From Schizosaccharomyces osmophilus (taxonomy: Eukaryota > Ascomycota > Schizosaccharomycetes > Schizosaccharomycetales > Schizosaccharomycetaceae), in assembly GCF_027921745.1 (NCBI RefSeq), contig NC_079239.1, positions 771,501 to 835,500 of the forward strand: a stretch of 64,000 bases of DNA, written 5' to 3'. Positions 34,231 to 43,463 of this stretch are shown one piece after another (position 1 is the stretch's first letter; the number at the start of each line of letters is the position of its first letter). Below the pieces are notes generated by a model, which was not told the origin of the DNA, searched no databases, and saw nothing but the letters and a program-made list of their open reading frames with translations. Position numbers and translations under genes: made by a program.

Positions 34231-35259
34231 CTATGATTCAAAAAGGGGAGGTAACGAATCAGAAATAGGAGGCATATTTTCCACAGAAGGTAAATGATCC
34301 TCACCTGAGTACGCGGCTAAAAATCTCTTCCTCCAATTTTCATCTTCAGCGTAAAAAGAAGTCGGGCCATATTCGGGATCGATATTTGTATTAACACTGG
34401 GATCTTCAAAAGTATGTGGTTCTTCTTCAAGCGCTCCAAGAGGATTTTCAATTAAACCATCGTCTTCTTCCTCAGTAAAATCGTTCAAATTCATTTTTTC
34501 ATTGTTTTGAAACCATTGGAAAGGACCTTCTAAAGACACTGACTCTGGAGCTGGCACGCTGTTCGACAGAATAGAGGCTTCCTCAAGTAAAGCGGGTGAG
34601 GAATCCAAAATACTTTGAGAATACAAAGGAGTTGTATGAATTGTACTTACAGCAAGATTGCCATTGATGGCTTGTCGCAATTGAAAAAAAGGTTGACGTT
34701 TCGACTCCATGGAAGTTTGGACAGAGTTCACTAAAACCTTCTTCAGCAGCTCGCATAATTCTGCCGGTTCCCTTAAAGCTTCTACAGGGAAAAGACCATG
34801 GTACTTTTCGTACTTTGGAGATGCAAACCTTATTGCCACTTGTTGCAAAGGAATCTCTTGATCTTCTCCTTCTAACAAGTCAGCTAAAGCTTTTTCAATT
34901 TTCTGGGTATGCGAATTAGTTTCAGAAGTTTTTGTCATATAGGGATTTGATGCAACTTCAGATAGCAAAGGCTCGTCAGTACCCTCTTTGTAAAAAACAT
35001 TCAATACTTCTGAAGTAGTCTTCTGATTCTGTTCTACTGTATCTTCTTCTTGAACACGGTGTTCAGCATGATCAGACGGCCAAGCTGTCGTATTCTCAGC
35101 TTTGAGTTTTTTTGCCCATGGTTCCCCTTGCTCCGAATAGTTCCCATCTACTAAATGCTCTCTTTTCGGTACATTTTTTTCGGGAAAGTAGAGTAAATAA
35201 TTCAAATGCTCTTCTAATTCATTTCCTGCAGAAATGGTAGAATCCGGCTCAAACGCCAT
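34231..35259 (-). CDS. Unrecognised acidic protein, likely fission-yeast specific
   Basis: A 342-residue single-exon frame from ATG 35259; the preceding in-frame codon is TTG. I do not recognise a domain. It is acidic and hydrophilic with no membrane segment or signal peptide. A short helical block lies near 125-205 (KIEKALADLLEGEDQEIPLQ; FPVEALREPAELCELLKKVL). The C-terminus has an aromatic patch, YAEDENWRKRFLAAYSGED, after a stretch of Asp/Glu (LNDFTEEEDDG). It sits between nst1 and tbp1, the place of S. pombe SPAC29E6.09. Length and normal codon use support a real gene; function is unknown. Confidence 0.75.
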   Translation of the reverse strand: MAFEPDSTISAGNELEEHLNYLLYFPEKNVPKREHLVDGNYSEQGEPWAKKLKAENTTAWPSDHAEHRVQEEDTVEQNQKTTSEVLNVFYKEGTDEPLLSEVASNPYMTKTSETNSHTQKIEKALADLLEGEDQEIPLQQVAIRFASPKYEKYHGLFPVEALREPAELCELLKKVLVNSVQTSMESKRQPFFQLRQAINGNLAVSTIHTTPLYSQSILDSSPALLEEASILSNSVPAPESVSLEGPFQWFQNNEKMNLNDFTEEEDDGLIENPLGALEEEPHTFEDPSVNTNIDPEYGPTSFYAEDENWRKRFLAAYSGEDHLPSVENMPPISDSLPPLFES

Positions 35260-36381
35260 CAAACCTTCAATTTGTAAGAAGTTTATAATTTATCGTAAAA
35301 TAATTTTTTTTAGGAGTACTCATCTGTTCATTTAGATAAGCTCCTATAGTGGAGTACTAGAACTTACGACCCAACAAAAATCCCTTTGTATTAAGATTCA
35401 CCTAAATGAACCATACCATCGTCGAACGCAAATTGCGTATTGCTTCGTACTCACTATGATATTTTACTTTGGTTTTTCGTCACGTCTAAATACTCTGTAT
35501 AAATTGGCAAAGTAGAATACAACTGTAATTGTTTTTCAAGTTAGAATACGTGATTTTACCTAAGTTCACTAAATATCGAGAGGGAAATATGTATAGCAAC
35601 TACCTGGTGGACTATGTGAGAATGCTGTCAAAACATATATATTAGCTCTTCCAGCAAAATATTCCTAACTGAAGGTTTTGTCTGGGAGTAGCAGGTGCTT
35701 ATATAGTAATAATAAATGACAATTAAAAGAACAATTACTCTAAAAATAGGTTTCCAACTTGCGATATTCCAGTAAAAAAAATCTATTGCTTTTTATCTTT
35801 ATGTTGACTTGTCTAATAATATACTGTTTATTAGTATATTATGCAGTGGCTTAAAGTAATATTTAGAGGCTTCTCTTAACATTTCTACGCTTGAACTGTA
35901 GCTATACAAGTTCTCTAAGATTGATAATTGCTACTGCTACATAGACATACTCCTCATTTTTTCAATAATTGTATTAATTATTCACTATTTCCTTTTTTAT
36001 ATTTCATTAGTTAACTATTATTTACTATTACAAGAATCATGAATAGGAACTATACAAAGCAACAAGCAGAACAATACTTGTAGCTAAATGTCTGTTAAGT
36101 TAAATCAAGTTGCATAGACAATTGGCAATAACCCTGAAGAACTTGCCTCCTGCTGAAACCCCTGTGTGTATTAAACCCGAGCTTGGAAGCATAGTCTCAA
36201 ATACCATAATGTCCTTCGCCCTTGACTTGTTCAATTTAAGTAAATTCATAGAGAACCCACAAAGATCCGTTCGCCTTTAAGGCAGAAATGTGTACACTTG
36301 CGTATCATAATCATCATCAAAACGCAGCTAATCGCTAGGTGCTGCCAAAAATGTTTAAAATTTAACAATGTCATCGGTAAG
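35260..36381. other. Spacer upstream of the orphan gene
   Basis: 1.1 kb of AT-rich sequence with many short T/A runs, holding the promoter of the - strand orphan. No other gene is supported. Confidence 0.55.
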
Positions 36382-36750
36382 ATGTTTTTTTTTTGGGGAA
36401 ATATAAGGTCTCTTAAAAAACCTATCCCTTCTTTCTTGTATACAAGAGTCTGGAAAAACGGCGTTTACTCATCCACCGAAAAAAGACCAAGAGATAACTC
36501 TAGCGGCATTTTCAATAACTATCTCGCAAAGATCACCAGGACGCGGATAGCTTCTGGAAAACATATTGCTATAAATCGCAATAGACAGTCATTTCACATT
36601 GACGTAAACGACTGGCGGCATGCAATTTTCAGTCTTTTTTTTTATTGCCGTGCACGAACCCACAAATACTTCATTAAAACCAATAAAATCAACATCGAGT
36701 TGTTCCAAAGGATGGATTTCTGGCAACACTTTTCTCCAAATAATAAATAG
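36382..36750 (+). CDS. Candidate small basic protein, tail-to-tail with tbp1
   Basis: A 122-codon ATG frame. It is basic and rich in Arg/Lys/Asn with few acidic residues (for example AKITRTRIASGKHIAINRNR), a composition seen in mitochondrial proteins, though I recognise no family. It stops only 12 bases from the tbp1 stop on the opposite strand. The frame stays open upstream to 36298 but without an ATG. It could equally be a chance frame in the tbp1 3' flank. Confidence 0.3.
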   Translation: MFFFWGNIRSLKKPIPSFLYTRVWKNGVYSSTEKRPRDNSSGIFNNYLAKITRTRIASGKHIAINRNRQSFHIDVNDWRHAIFSLFFYCRARTHKYFIKTNKINIELFQRMDFWQHFSPNNK

Positions 36751-36762
36751 TCTTCATCGGTC

Positions 36763-37774
36763 TTAGTGCTTGCGGAATTCCGATAATACAGGGTAGATAG
36801 CTTCAAAAGCTTGGTAAATTTCCTCTCGTACCTTGGCACCCGTTAAGACGATTTTACCGGATACGAAAATCAGTAAAACCACTTTGGGCTTAACCATACG
36901 ATAAATCAGACCAGGAAACAATTCAGGCTCATACTATTTGCAACTGTTAGTACCGTTTGCTTGAAAATGCACAAATAATCACTACATACAGATGAGAAAG
37001 TTCCGTGAGAATATGCCAAGCCTTCTAAACGGATTGGAAACTTCACATCACAACTGCCAACAATATTTTGAATCTTAAAGTCGGTAAATTTGGCGTTGAA
37101 CCCGAGCTTTTGAATGATACGAGCGTATTTCCGAGATGCCAATTTAGAGTCATCTTCGGATTTACCACCTAAAACAACCATTTTACCTGAAGCAAAGATC
37201 AAAGCAGTCGACTTGGGCTCACGAATACGCATAATAACAGCTGCGAAACGCTTAGGATTATATTCTGCATTACGTGCATGAAGGGCAATAGTTTTGAGAT
37301 CAAGACGACAGCTATAGGAAAATATTAGTAAATCATAATTAGATTGTCTATCAAAACGCTCAATGGAACTGTTGTAACAATGACCCACCGTCGTCATCAG
37401 TCATCGTCACAGAAAAAGAATTCACAAGACTCCCTCTACTTATCAATTGCCATATGATTTTTATGTCCATCGGCTTTTGAAATCAGAGGAAATCTCTAAA
37501 AAACAATATCTGCGACTATGAGACCAACAGTGGACCAGTTCCCTATGCAGAAAGGCACGACTTACTCTAAGTTAACAGTAGCAACAATGTTCTGAAGGGT
37601 TGGAACAATTCCAGAAACACCTTCAGTCTTCGCTACTTCTGCCTCACCGGAATCTGCCGTGTCATCAACCGTCTCGTTGTTATTATTATTAGCTGGTAAA
37701 ACAGGGAACGCTAAAGAAGAATTGTTCATAAAAGCACTCGCTTGGGAGGCCGTGGTGGGTAAAGCAAAATCCAT
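36763..37774 (-). CDS. tbp1: TATA-binding protein
   Basis: Three exons read 37774-37566, 37311-36990, 36933-36763; phases close and give 233 residues (about 231 in S. pombe). TBP nucleates initiation by all three RNA polymerases. The N-terminal 53 residues are variable, with an Asn run ([11 protein letters not shown]). The saddle core has its two repeats: the first from [20 protein letters not shown], the second from [20 protein letters not shown]. The DNA-intercalating Phe positions (ALIFASGK and LLIFVSGK contexts) are intact. The end is LSEFRKH. The first intron is 254 nt, long for the genus, and interrupts the codon for the Asp of VNLD. Confidence 0.97.
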
Positions 37775-37843
37775 TTTCTGCGCACAAAATTGATCTAACA
37801 ATCTATAATATTACTCACTGGTTTGCGTTATCCCACCCTACTG

Positions 37844-37909
37844 GAAACCCTAACGGTAAGGGGAGGCCGTCCTATTTATATAAAACGGATTCTCCAGGGT
37901 TAGGGTTTC
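37844..37909. promoter_or_regulatory. Telobox/HomolE-like inverted repeat around the tbp1 TATA box
   Basis: GAAACCCTAAC at 37844-37854 is matched by its perfect inverse GTTAGGGTTTC at 37899-37909, 11 bp each. Between them, read towards tbp1, lies TTTATATAAA (about 37885-37876). Reading the - strand, the distal copy continues as ACCCTAACCCT, close to the fission yeast HomolE consensus ACCCTACCCT. About 100 bases separate the TATA from the tbp1 start. Confidence 0.55.
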
Positions 37910-38802
37910 TGGTATGTAACAATCTACTTCAGAGTGGCAGATAGGTATATAAAATTTGCGAATAAAAATTAAGCACTCGTTTCTATACATTCTTTTCTTT
38001 GTGTTTGTGTATTTTAAGATGTAGAGTTTAAGTTTGCTATATAACGTCCATTTTCTAGGGGTTTTCAAAAAGAAATGCAGGAGATACGAAGTAAATTTTG
38101 AATATGAACCCGTTTGATTAAGTTCCACGAATTTTAGGACGTGCTTCCTTTCAAAATGCTCATTTTTTTTCGGTGTTGTTGGTTGCTGGCGGCTTGCATG
38201 ACACCGCGGCCTGCAGCTCTCTTTACGGAGGAAAGGAAGGATTATGTAATGGCCGCTTGAACAGTCCTAATGTATTTGCCATAGACGTCGCTATGTGTTT
38301 TACCGTTGTTGTTCTACAGTACGGTATGCTGGGTGAAGACGATGATGGTAGCAGTTCAAGACTGGTGGAAGGAAACCAATTTAATATGTAGGTTTGTAGT
38401 GGTCCGTTGAGTCCAGTGGAAAGGATTGAAGTGAATTTTACACCTTTTTTCAAAGTAGGTATAAACACTCTGTAAAACCGTTGATTGCTAATGTGAATGC
38501 TTTAATACAAGACTTGACGATGATTTCATAGAGACTGTGGTAAGTGGTAAAAGCATATAGGAGGGAAAACGATGTATAATCAATAACTAAACGAACAATC
38601 ACCCGCTAAGTTGTTCTCGTTTTCGATTTTGGTCAAAGGCAATTAGGTTCTCCCATTTTATTTTTTGGTTATTTGTTTATTTGTTTACCAGCGTTACCGA
38701 CAACACAAGCTCCTTGAAACTCGTAGAAGCATATTCACAACTCGGAATAGAACTTTTCTTTTATAAGCATATAAGCATAGAAAAAACATATATGCTTTAT
38801 TG
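37910..38802. other. Divergent spacer tbp1 / CysRS
   Basis: AT-rich. The 72-codon + frame at 38173-38391 lacks an ATG start and overlaps an equally open - frame, so neither is annotated. Confidence 0.55.
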
Positions 38803-38978
38803 ATGGTGAGTGCGACCTTGGATATAGTTTGCTAACTCCACTAACTTTGCAACTCAGGCTAGTCAACATTTTTTCCAAAACGTTTTGCAAAAACGTAACA
38901 GTGATCGGCGTCAAGTTACTTCGGGGTGTTTCCTTTCGAAATTCTATCAGAACGCGTTGTTTTTACTCAAAACCATTC
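38803..38978 (+). other. Possible mitochondrial-targeting extension of CysRS
   Basis: In frame with CysRS, the stretch 38916-38978 encodes [20 protein letters not shown] followed by F: Arg/Ser-rich, no acidic residue, with an R-C-F-Y-S site like those cut by mitochondrial processing peptidase. The frame is open to 38829 but has no ATG. An ATG at 38803-38805 is immediately followed by a GTGAGT donor. Splicing it to the AG at 38914-38915 (CGTAAC branch-like sequence 17 bases before) would join it in phase 0. A near-cognate start is the alternative. Confidence 0.4.
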
Positions 38979-41255
38979 ATGTCCTCTGAAAAATCGCAAC
39001 TGTCACCATGGTTTGCTCCTACTGGACATAACACGGAGTTGAATGTTTTTAACACCATCACCCATTCCAAGGTCCCTTTTAAGACCAATGGATCTATGGT
39101 CACTTGGTATTGCTGTGGTCCAACCGTATACGATGCTAGTCATATGGGGCATGCCCGTAATTATGTGACCACCGACATTTTGCGAAGAATTTTACAGTCT
39201 TATTTTGGTTACAACGTTACTTTTGTTCAAAATGTAACTGATATTGATGACAAAATCATTCTTCGGGCCCGTCATCAATATCTTTTTGAGCAATACAAAA
39301 AGCAAAACGAGCACAACTATGCTTCCTCAGATGTTAAAGCTAAAGTTGCAGACGCATGGCTAACTTATGCAAAGAAGAATCTCCCCGAGCCTCCTCTATC
39401 CATGGAAGAATGGCCTAAATGGTTGGCTGCAAACGATGTTACCACTTTGGCACTTACAGCTCCCAAGGTTCCCCTTTATATTGACTCTCTCAATCAAGGT
39501 GTAGAGGCAATCAAACTTGCTGAGGAAGCAAATCTCGAAAATGGGGAATATTTTTGGTCTAAGGTTCAAGAGGTGCTTGTCCCTGTCCTTGACTCTGAGC
39601 TTGGAAGTACCGTTACGGATCCTGCTATTTTCCGTAAACTATCCGCTTACTGGGAAAATGATTATAACCAAGATATGCGTGCTTTGAACGTGTTACCACC
39701 TACCACAGTTACTCGCGTTTCAGAGTTTGTCCCTGAAATTGTTGAATATGTTCAAAAAATTATCGACCGTGGTTATGCTTATCCTGTTACTGATGGGAGT
39801 GTTTATTTCGACACTGAAGCCTTCTCTAAAGCTGGTCACTTTTATGCAAAGCTTGAGCCTTGGAACAAGGGAAACCGTGAGTTAATTGCTGAGGGTGAAG
39901 GCTCTCTTGCTGCTTTAACCGGTAAGAAGCGTCCAGGTGATTTTGCCCTTTGGAAGTCTAGTAAACCGGGTGAGCCTTCTTGGGATAGTCCTTGGTCGAA
40001 AGGCCGTCCAGGCTGGCATATCGAGTGCTCTGTAATGGCTAGTGCAGTGCTAGGTTCCAACGTGGATATCCATTCCGGTGGTGTCGATTTAGCTTTTCCG
40101 CACCATGATAATGAATTAGCCCAAAGTGAAGCATACCATGATTGCCCTCAATGGATTAACTACTTTTTGCACACTGGCCATCTTCACATTGAAGGCCAAA
40201 AGATGTCGAAATCGCTTAAGAACTTTATTACTATCAAGGAAATCCTCAAGAAATTCACACCTAGACAACTTCGACTTAGCTTTTTGTTGCAACAATGGAA
40301 CTCTCAACTTGATTTTAAGGATGCTCTTTTGGCTCATGTGTTGAATGTAGAACAAACCTTTGAAAACTTCTTCCAAACCGTCAGAGCTTTGAATATTGAA
40401 GCTCAAGGTGTTAGCCAACAAGGAGGTCACGTTAGAGAAAAATATGGAGAACTCGAAATGCAACTCTTGAACGATTTGCAAACCGCTCAGCGCAATGCTC
40501 ATTCTGCTTTGTGTGATAACTTTAATACTCCTTTGGTTATGTTCCATATTGATAGTTTAGTTGGAAAATCTAACATCTATATCCGAGAGGTTGGGCAAAA
40601 GCCCTGCACTCGCTTACTTACCGAAGTTGCCATGTGGATTACCAAAATACTGCAAATCTTCGGTTTGGATGATGAAGGCCATCCCAATGCCATCGGATGG
40701 TCCTCCAAATCCTCTGCTTCTGCTTCCGGTTCCAACGATACTATGCCATATCTACGAGCAGTTTCTACTTTCCGTGATCGAATTCGCGAACTTTCCATAG
40801 CCAAGGCTCCTATTCAAGAGATTTTACAAGCTTGCGATGTCTTTAGAGACTATGACATGGCTGAGCTTGGTGTTAGCTTGAATGATCGCCAGCAAGGACC
40901 AGCCTTGATTAAGCTTGGAGACCCTCAAGAATTGATTCAAGCACGCGACCAGAAAATTGCTGAAGAACAAGAAAAGGAAGCAAAGAAATTGAAGGCGAAA
41001 GCCGACCAAGATAAGAAATATGTTGAGCGCATTATGAAAGGCAAAGTATCTCCTTCAGAAATGTTCAAATTATTTGAGGAATTTTTGTCGTTTGACGAAA
41101 GTGGCTTCCCTACAAAAGTCCGTGCAGAAGACGGTTCTGAAGCTGAAGTACCTAAGAGCCGGAAGAAGAAGTTACAAAAAGAATACAGCGCCCAAGAGAA
41201 ACTGCATAAAGAGTACTTGGCCTACATAGAAAAAAACCAGCAAGGTAAAAGTTAA
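38979..41255 (+). CDS. Cysteinyl-tRNA synthetase, probably dual cytosolic/mitochondrial
   Basis: From the first in-frame ATG at 38979 the product is 758 residues. It charges tRNA-Cys. The class I HIGH motif is HMGH (in [17 protein letters not shown]), the zinc site includes the Cys of [12 protein letters not shown] and [11 protein letters not shown], and KMSKS is exact ([11 protein letters not shown]). An insertion after [20 protein letters not shown] is typical of eukaryotic CysRS. The C-terminus is a Lys-rich helix. The frame is open 50 codons upstream of the ATG and reads as a mitochondrial presequence; see the separate entry. Confidence 0.95.
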   Translation: MSSEKSQLSPWFAPTGHNTELNVFNTITHSKVPFKTNGSMVTWYCCGPTVYDASHMGHARNYVTTDILRRILQSYFGYNVTFVQNVTDIDDKIILRARHQYLFEQYKKQNEHNYASSDVKAKVADAWLTYAKKNLPEPPLSMEEWPKWLAANDVTTLALTAPKVPLYIDSLNQGVEAIKLAEEANLENGEYFWSKVQEVLVPVLDSELGSTVTDPAIFRKLSAYWENDYNQDMRALNVLPPTTVTRVSEFVPEIVEYVQKIIDRGYAYPVTDGSVYFDTEAFSKAGHFYAKLEPWNKGNRELIAEGEGSLAALTGKKRPGDFALWKSSKPGEPSWDSPWSKGRPGWHIECSVMASAVLGSNVDIHSGGVDLAFPHHDNELAQSEAYHDCPQWINYFLHTGHLHIEGQKMSKSLKNFITIKEILKKFTPRQLRLSFLLQQWNSQLDFKDALLAHVLNVEQTFENFFQTVRALNIEAQGVSQQGGHVREKYGELEMQLLNDLQTAQRNAHSALCDNFNTPLVMFHIDSLVGKSNIYIREVGQKPCTRLLTEVAMWITKILQIFGLDDEGHPNAIGWSSKSSASASGSNDTMPYLRAVSTFRDRIRELSIAKAPIQEILQACDVFRDYDMAELGVSLNDRQQGPALIKLGDPQELIQARDQKIAEEQEKEAKKLKAKADQDKKYVERIMKGKVSPSEMFKLFEEFLSFDESGFPTKVRAEDGSEAEVPKSRKKKLQKEYSAQEKLHKEYLAYIEKNQQGKS

Positions 41256-41599
41256 TCATTCTTTAATATTTATTCAGTTTCAACTTTTGGTGTGGTGAAA
41301 GATTTCGGTTTTTTGTATATCTTGTATATTAGCATCAAGACTAACCTTAGTTATACCTAGCCCAGGCTAATTTTATACTGTTTCTATAATTTTCATAAAT
41401 AGACTATAAATTCTTCTTATAAGATTAGAGTGAATTGCCTTTCTTTACATAGTACGATAATAAATTCATCATCACACTTAACAGTAATTGGCGCGTTGCC
41501 AACATACACTTCCACCCTTCTACTACTCAAAAACTTCCTTACTTCAGCATATTTATATACATATTTTAAAAAGCAAGGAATAACAGGTTTAAAATAAAA
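41256..41599. other. Spacer CysRS / mxr1
   Basis: 344 AT-rich bases between two co-oriented genes. Nothing further is seen. Confidence 0.65.
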
Positions 41600-42166
41600 A
41601 TGAAAACCGCAATTTTTGCCGCAGGATGCTTTTGGGGTGTTCAAGAAGTCTTTTTGAGAAAGTATGTCCCTGCAGCCGCCATTTTGAAGACTTCAGTAGG
41701 ATATATTGGAGGCATGACTGATAATCCTACATATAAACAAGTTTGCACTAATAGTACTGGCCATGCTGAAGCACTCAAGGTCGATTTTGACGAGAAATTA
41801 ACCTCTTACGAGAAAATAGTCGAGTTTTTCTTTGCCATGCACGATCCAACAACAGTAGATAGACAAGGTAACGATGTTGGAACTCAATATCGCTCTGTTA
41901 TATTTACTACTGCTCCTGAACAAGAAGGCATTGCAAAGAAAGTCTTGAATGAGGTGCAAGAAAAGCATTTCCATGAAAAGAAAATCGTAACCCAAATTGT
42001 TCCTTCGGGTCAATGGTGGGATGCTGAAGATTATCATCAGCAATACCTCGACAAGAACCCTGAAGGATATCGTTGTAGTTCTCGTAAGTTTGCTAGATCT
42101 TTTATGTGGAGGACATCCATACTAACACGTTATCTAGACTTCCTTCGCTGGAACCCATTCGCTTAA
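41600..42166 (+). CDS. mxr1: Peptide methionine-S-sulfoxide reductase (MsrA)
   Basis: Two exons, 41600-42083 and 42138-42166, give 170 residues, the expected length. It reduces methionine-S-sulfoxide using thioredoxin. The catalytic Cys10 is in AAGCFWG; substrate residues lie in STGHAEA and HDPTTVDRQGNDVGTQYRS. The spliced end reads GYRCSSHFLRWNPFA, matching the family ending (RCxxH). The 54-nt intron (GTAAGT ... ACTAAC ... TAG) is a multiple of three with no stop. Unspliced RNA would therefore encode a 188-residue protein with 18 extra residues before the end. Confidence 0.94.
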   Translation: MKTAIFAAGCFWGVQEVFLRKYVPAAAILKTSVGYIGGMTDNPTYKQVCTNSTGHAEALKVDFDEKLTSYEKIVEFFFAMHDPTTVDRQGNDVGTQYRSVIFTTAPEQEGIAKKVLNEVQEKHFHEKKIVTQIVPSGQWWDAEDYHQQYLDKNPEGYRCSSRKFARSFMWRTSILTRYLDFLRWNPFA

Positions 42167-42329
42167 ATTTAATGAAAACGGATACCTATTGTATTTAGGA
42201 CATTATAGTCATTGCAATGAGAACGAATTTGAATGCTTCGTGAACAAGATTAAAGCCGTTAGAAGGATTGTAAAATAAAGTAATGTGGGTAGGTTCAGAA
42301 GAGACAAGTAGATGTCTACTCTTTCAGGT

Positions 42330-43020
42330 TCAAGTAGTAGCTTTTTCATCTCCCGGTTGCGACTCCTCTTGTTTATGAATAAACGATAACAGCGACTCTA
42401 AATTAGTGAGCACATTATGTGAGATTCCTCTCTCATCCATGTTTTTTACCGTAGTTTCCAATTGCAGAAGAATCTGCTGAGCTTCATGCATATATTCTTG
42501 TGTTTTACCCTCATCCTCTTCAATTTTCTGTGACAGACTCTGATTTTCAAGCTCCAAGTCTTCAATATCTTCCTTTAATTTATTTTTAAGGTTCTCTTTG
42601 TGCGTATACAGATGAGCCTTAAGGATTTCTTGGGGTTGCTTGCTTTCTATACTGTAAAAGATTAGAAGTGCTATTCATTTAGGAGGTTCTTACTCAATTG
42701 GTGGCTCTCCGGACTCTTTTCGATCCATAGCCTCCTTGATACATTGATCCAGGAAGTCAAGTTTTTGATGCAGCCCTCGTTCCTCAATCAATTTGGCATA
42801 TTCTTGCTACGTTGAGTGTCAGTAACTTTTCTTCAAAATCTAGTAAACATACCTTACACGTATCCTCAAAGAAGCTGATAAGTTGCTGATGCATTGCTGC
42901 AATTGCTTTACCTTTTTTGAATGTTGGAAAACATTGTGCAAACTTTTCCAAAGGGATATGTGCAACTGTTTCCGACAAAGTACGCCGCAAAGATGCGTCC
43001 AGTTGCTCCTTTCTAGTCAT
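42330..43020 (-). CDS. nnf1: Kinetochore protein Nnf1 (MIS12/MIND complex)
   Basis: Three exons read 43020-42853, 42806-42695, 42646-42330, 198 residues in total. The last acceptor must be the TATAG at 42649-42647, because the nearer-upstream ACAG would create a stop. Nnf1 is one of four MIS12-complex subunits linking centromeric chromatin to Ndc80. The N-terminal block LRRTLSETVAHIPLEKFAQC and FEDTCKQEYAKLIEERGLHQ are typical of the family. The second half is coiled coil. An ACGCGT (43058-43063) sits 38 bases upstream of the start. Confidence 0.85.
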
Positions 43021-43463
43021 ATATACCCAAAAATCAGTGGATCACTATACACAGACGACGCGTATGCAAAGTAAATACTGACTGCCCAAAGGTGATATTA
43101 TATGAAAAACGTAGCCCTTATTTTAAGGTATTGAAGTAATGAATGTAGTATATCTCTGTTCCTTTAGAAATTTCCACGATGTTTTTATTATATAGGTTAC
43201 CCAGATGCATGGATTCGGTTTGGCGTTAAATTATTTTAATTATATATAAGAAACAAAAAAAAAGGATAGAATTCCACAAAGAATGAGAGATACGTTGGAT
43301 TCTTTCTCTAAGCCTTTGGAAAGGCAGTTTGTTTACAGCCTTGAGTTAGTTCAATCTTGCTCCTGCCTATTACTACTTACTGAACTTGCCTTTTGGACCT
43401 CGATAAAAAGATCAGAAAATAATAAAAATAGGCAAAATATAGAACACTCATTAATTTTTTTTC
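43021..43463. other. Divergent promoter region nnf1 / uso1
   Basis: 443 bases. It contains ACGCGT at 43058-43063 near nnf1. The + frame from 43283 runs into uso1 out of frame and is not a gene. Confidence 0.55.

Noticed and set aside
38173-38391. 72-codon + frame between tbp1 and CysRS
   Set aside because: No ATG at its start, overlapping - strand frame of equal quality, no family resemblance.
42647-42652. Upstream acceptor (ACAG) for nnf1 exon 3
   Set aside because: With the only plausible donor it would put a TAG stop directly after the junction; the adjacent TATAG acceptor gives a full-length frame.
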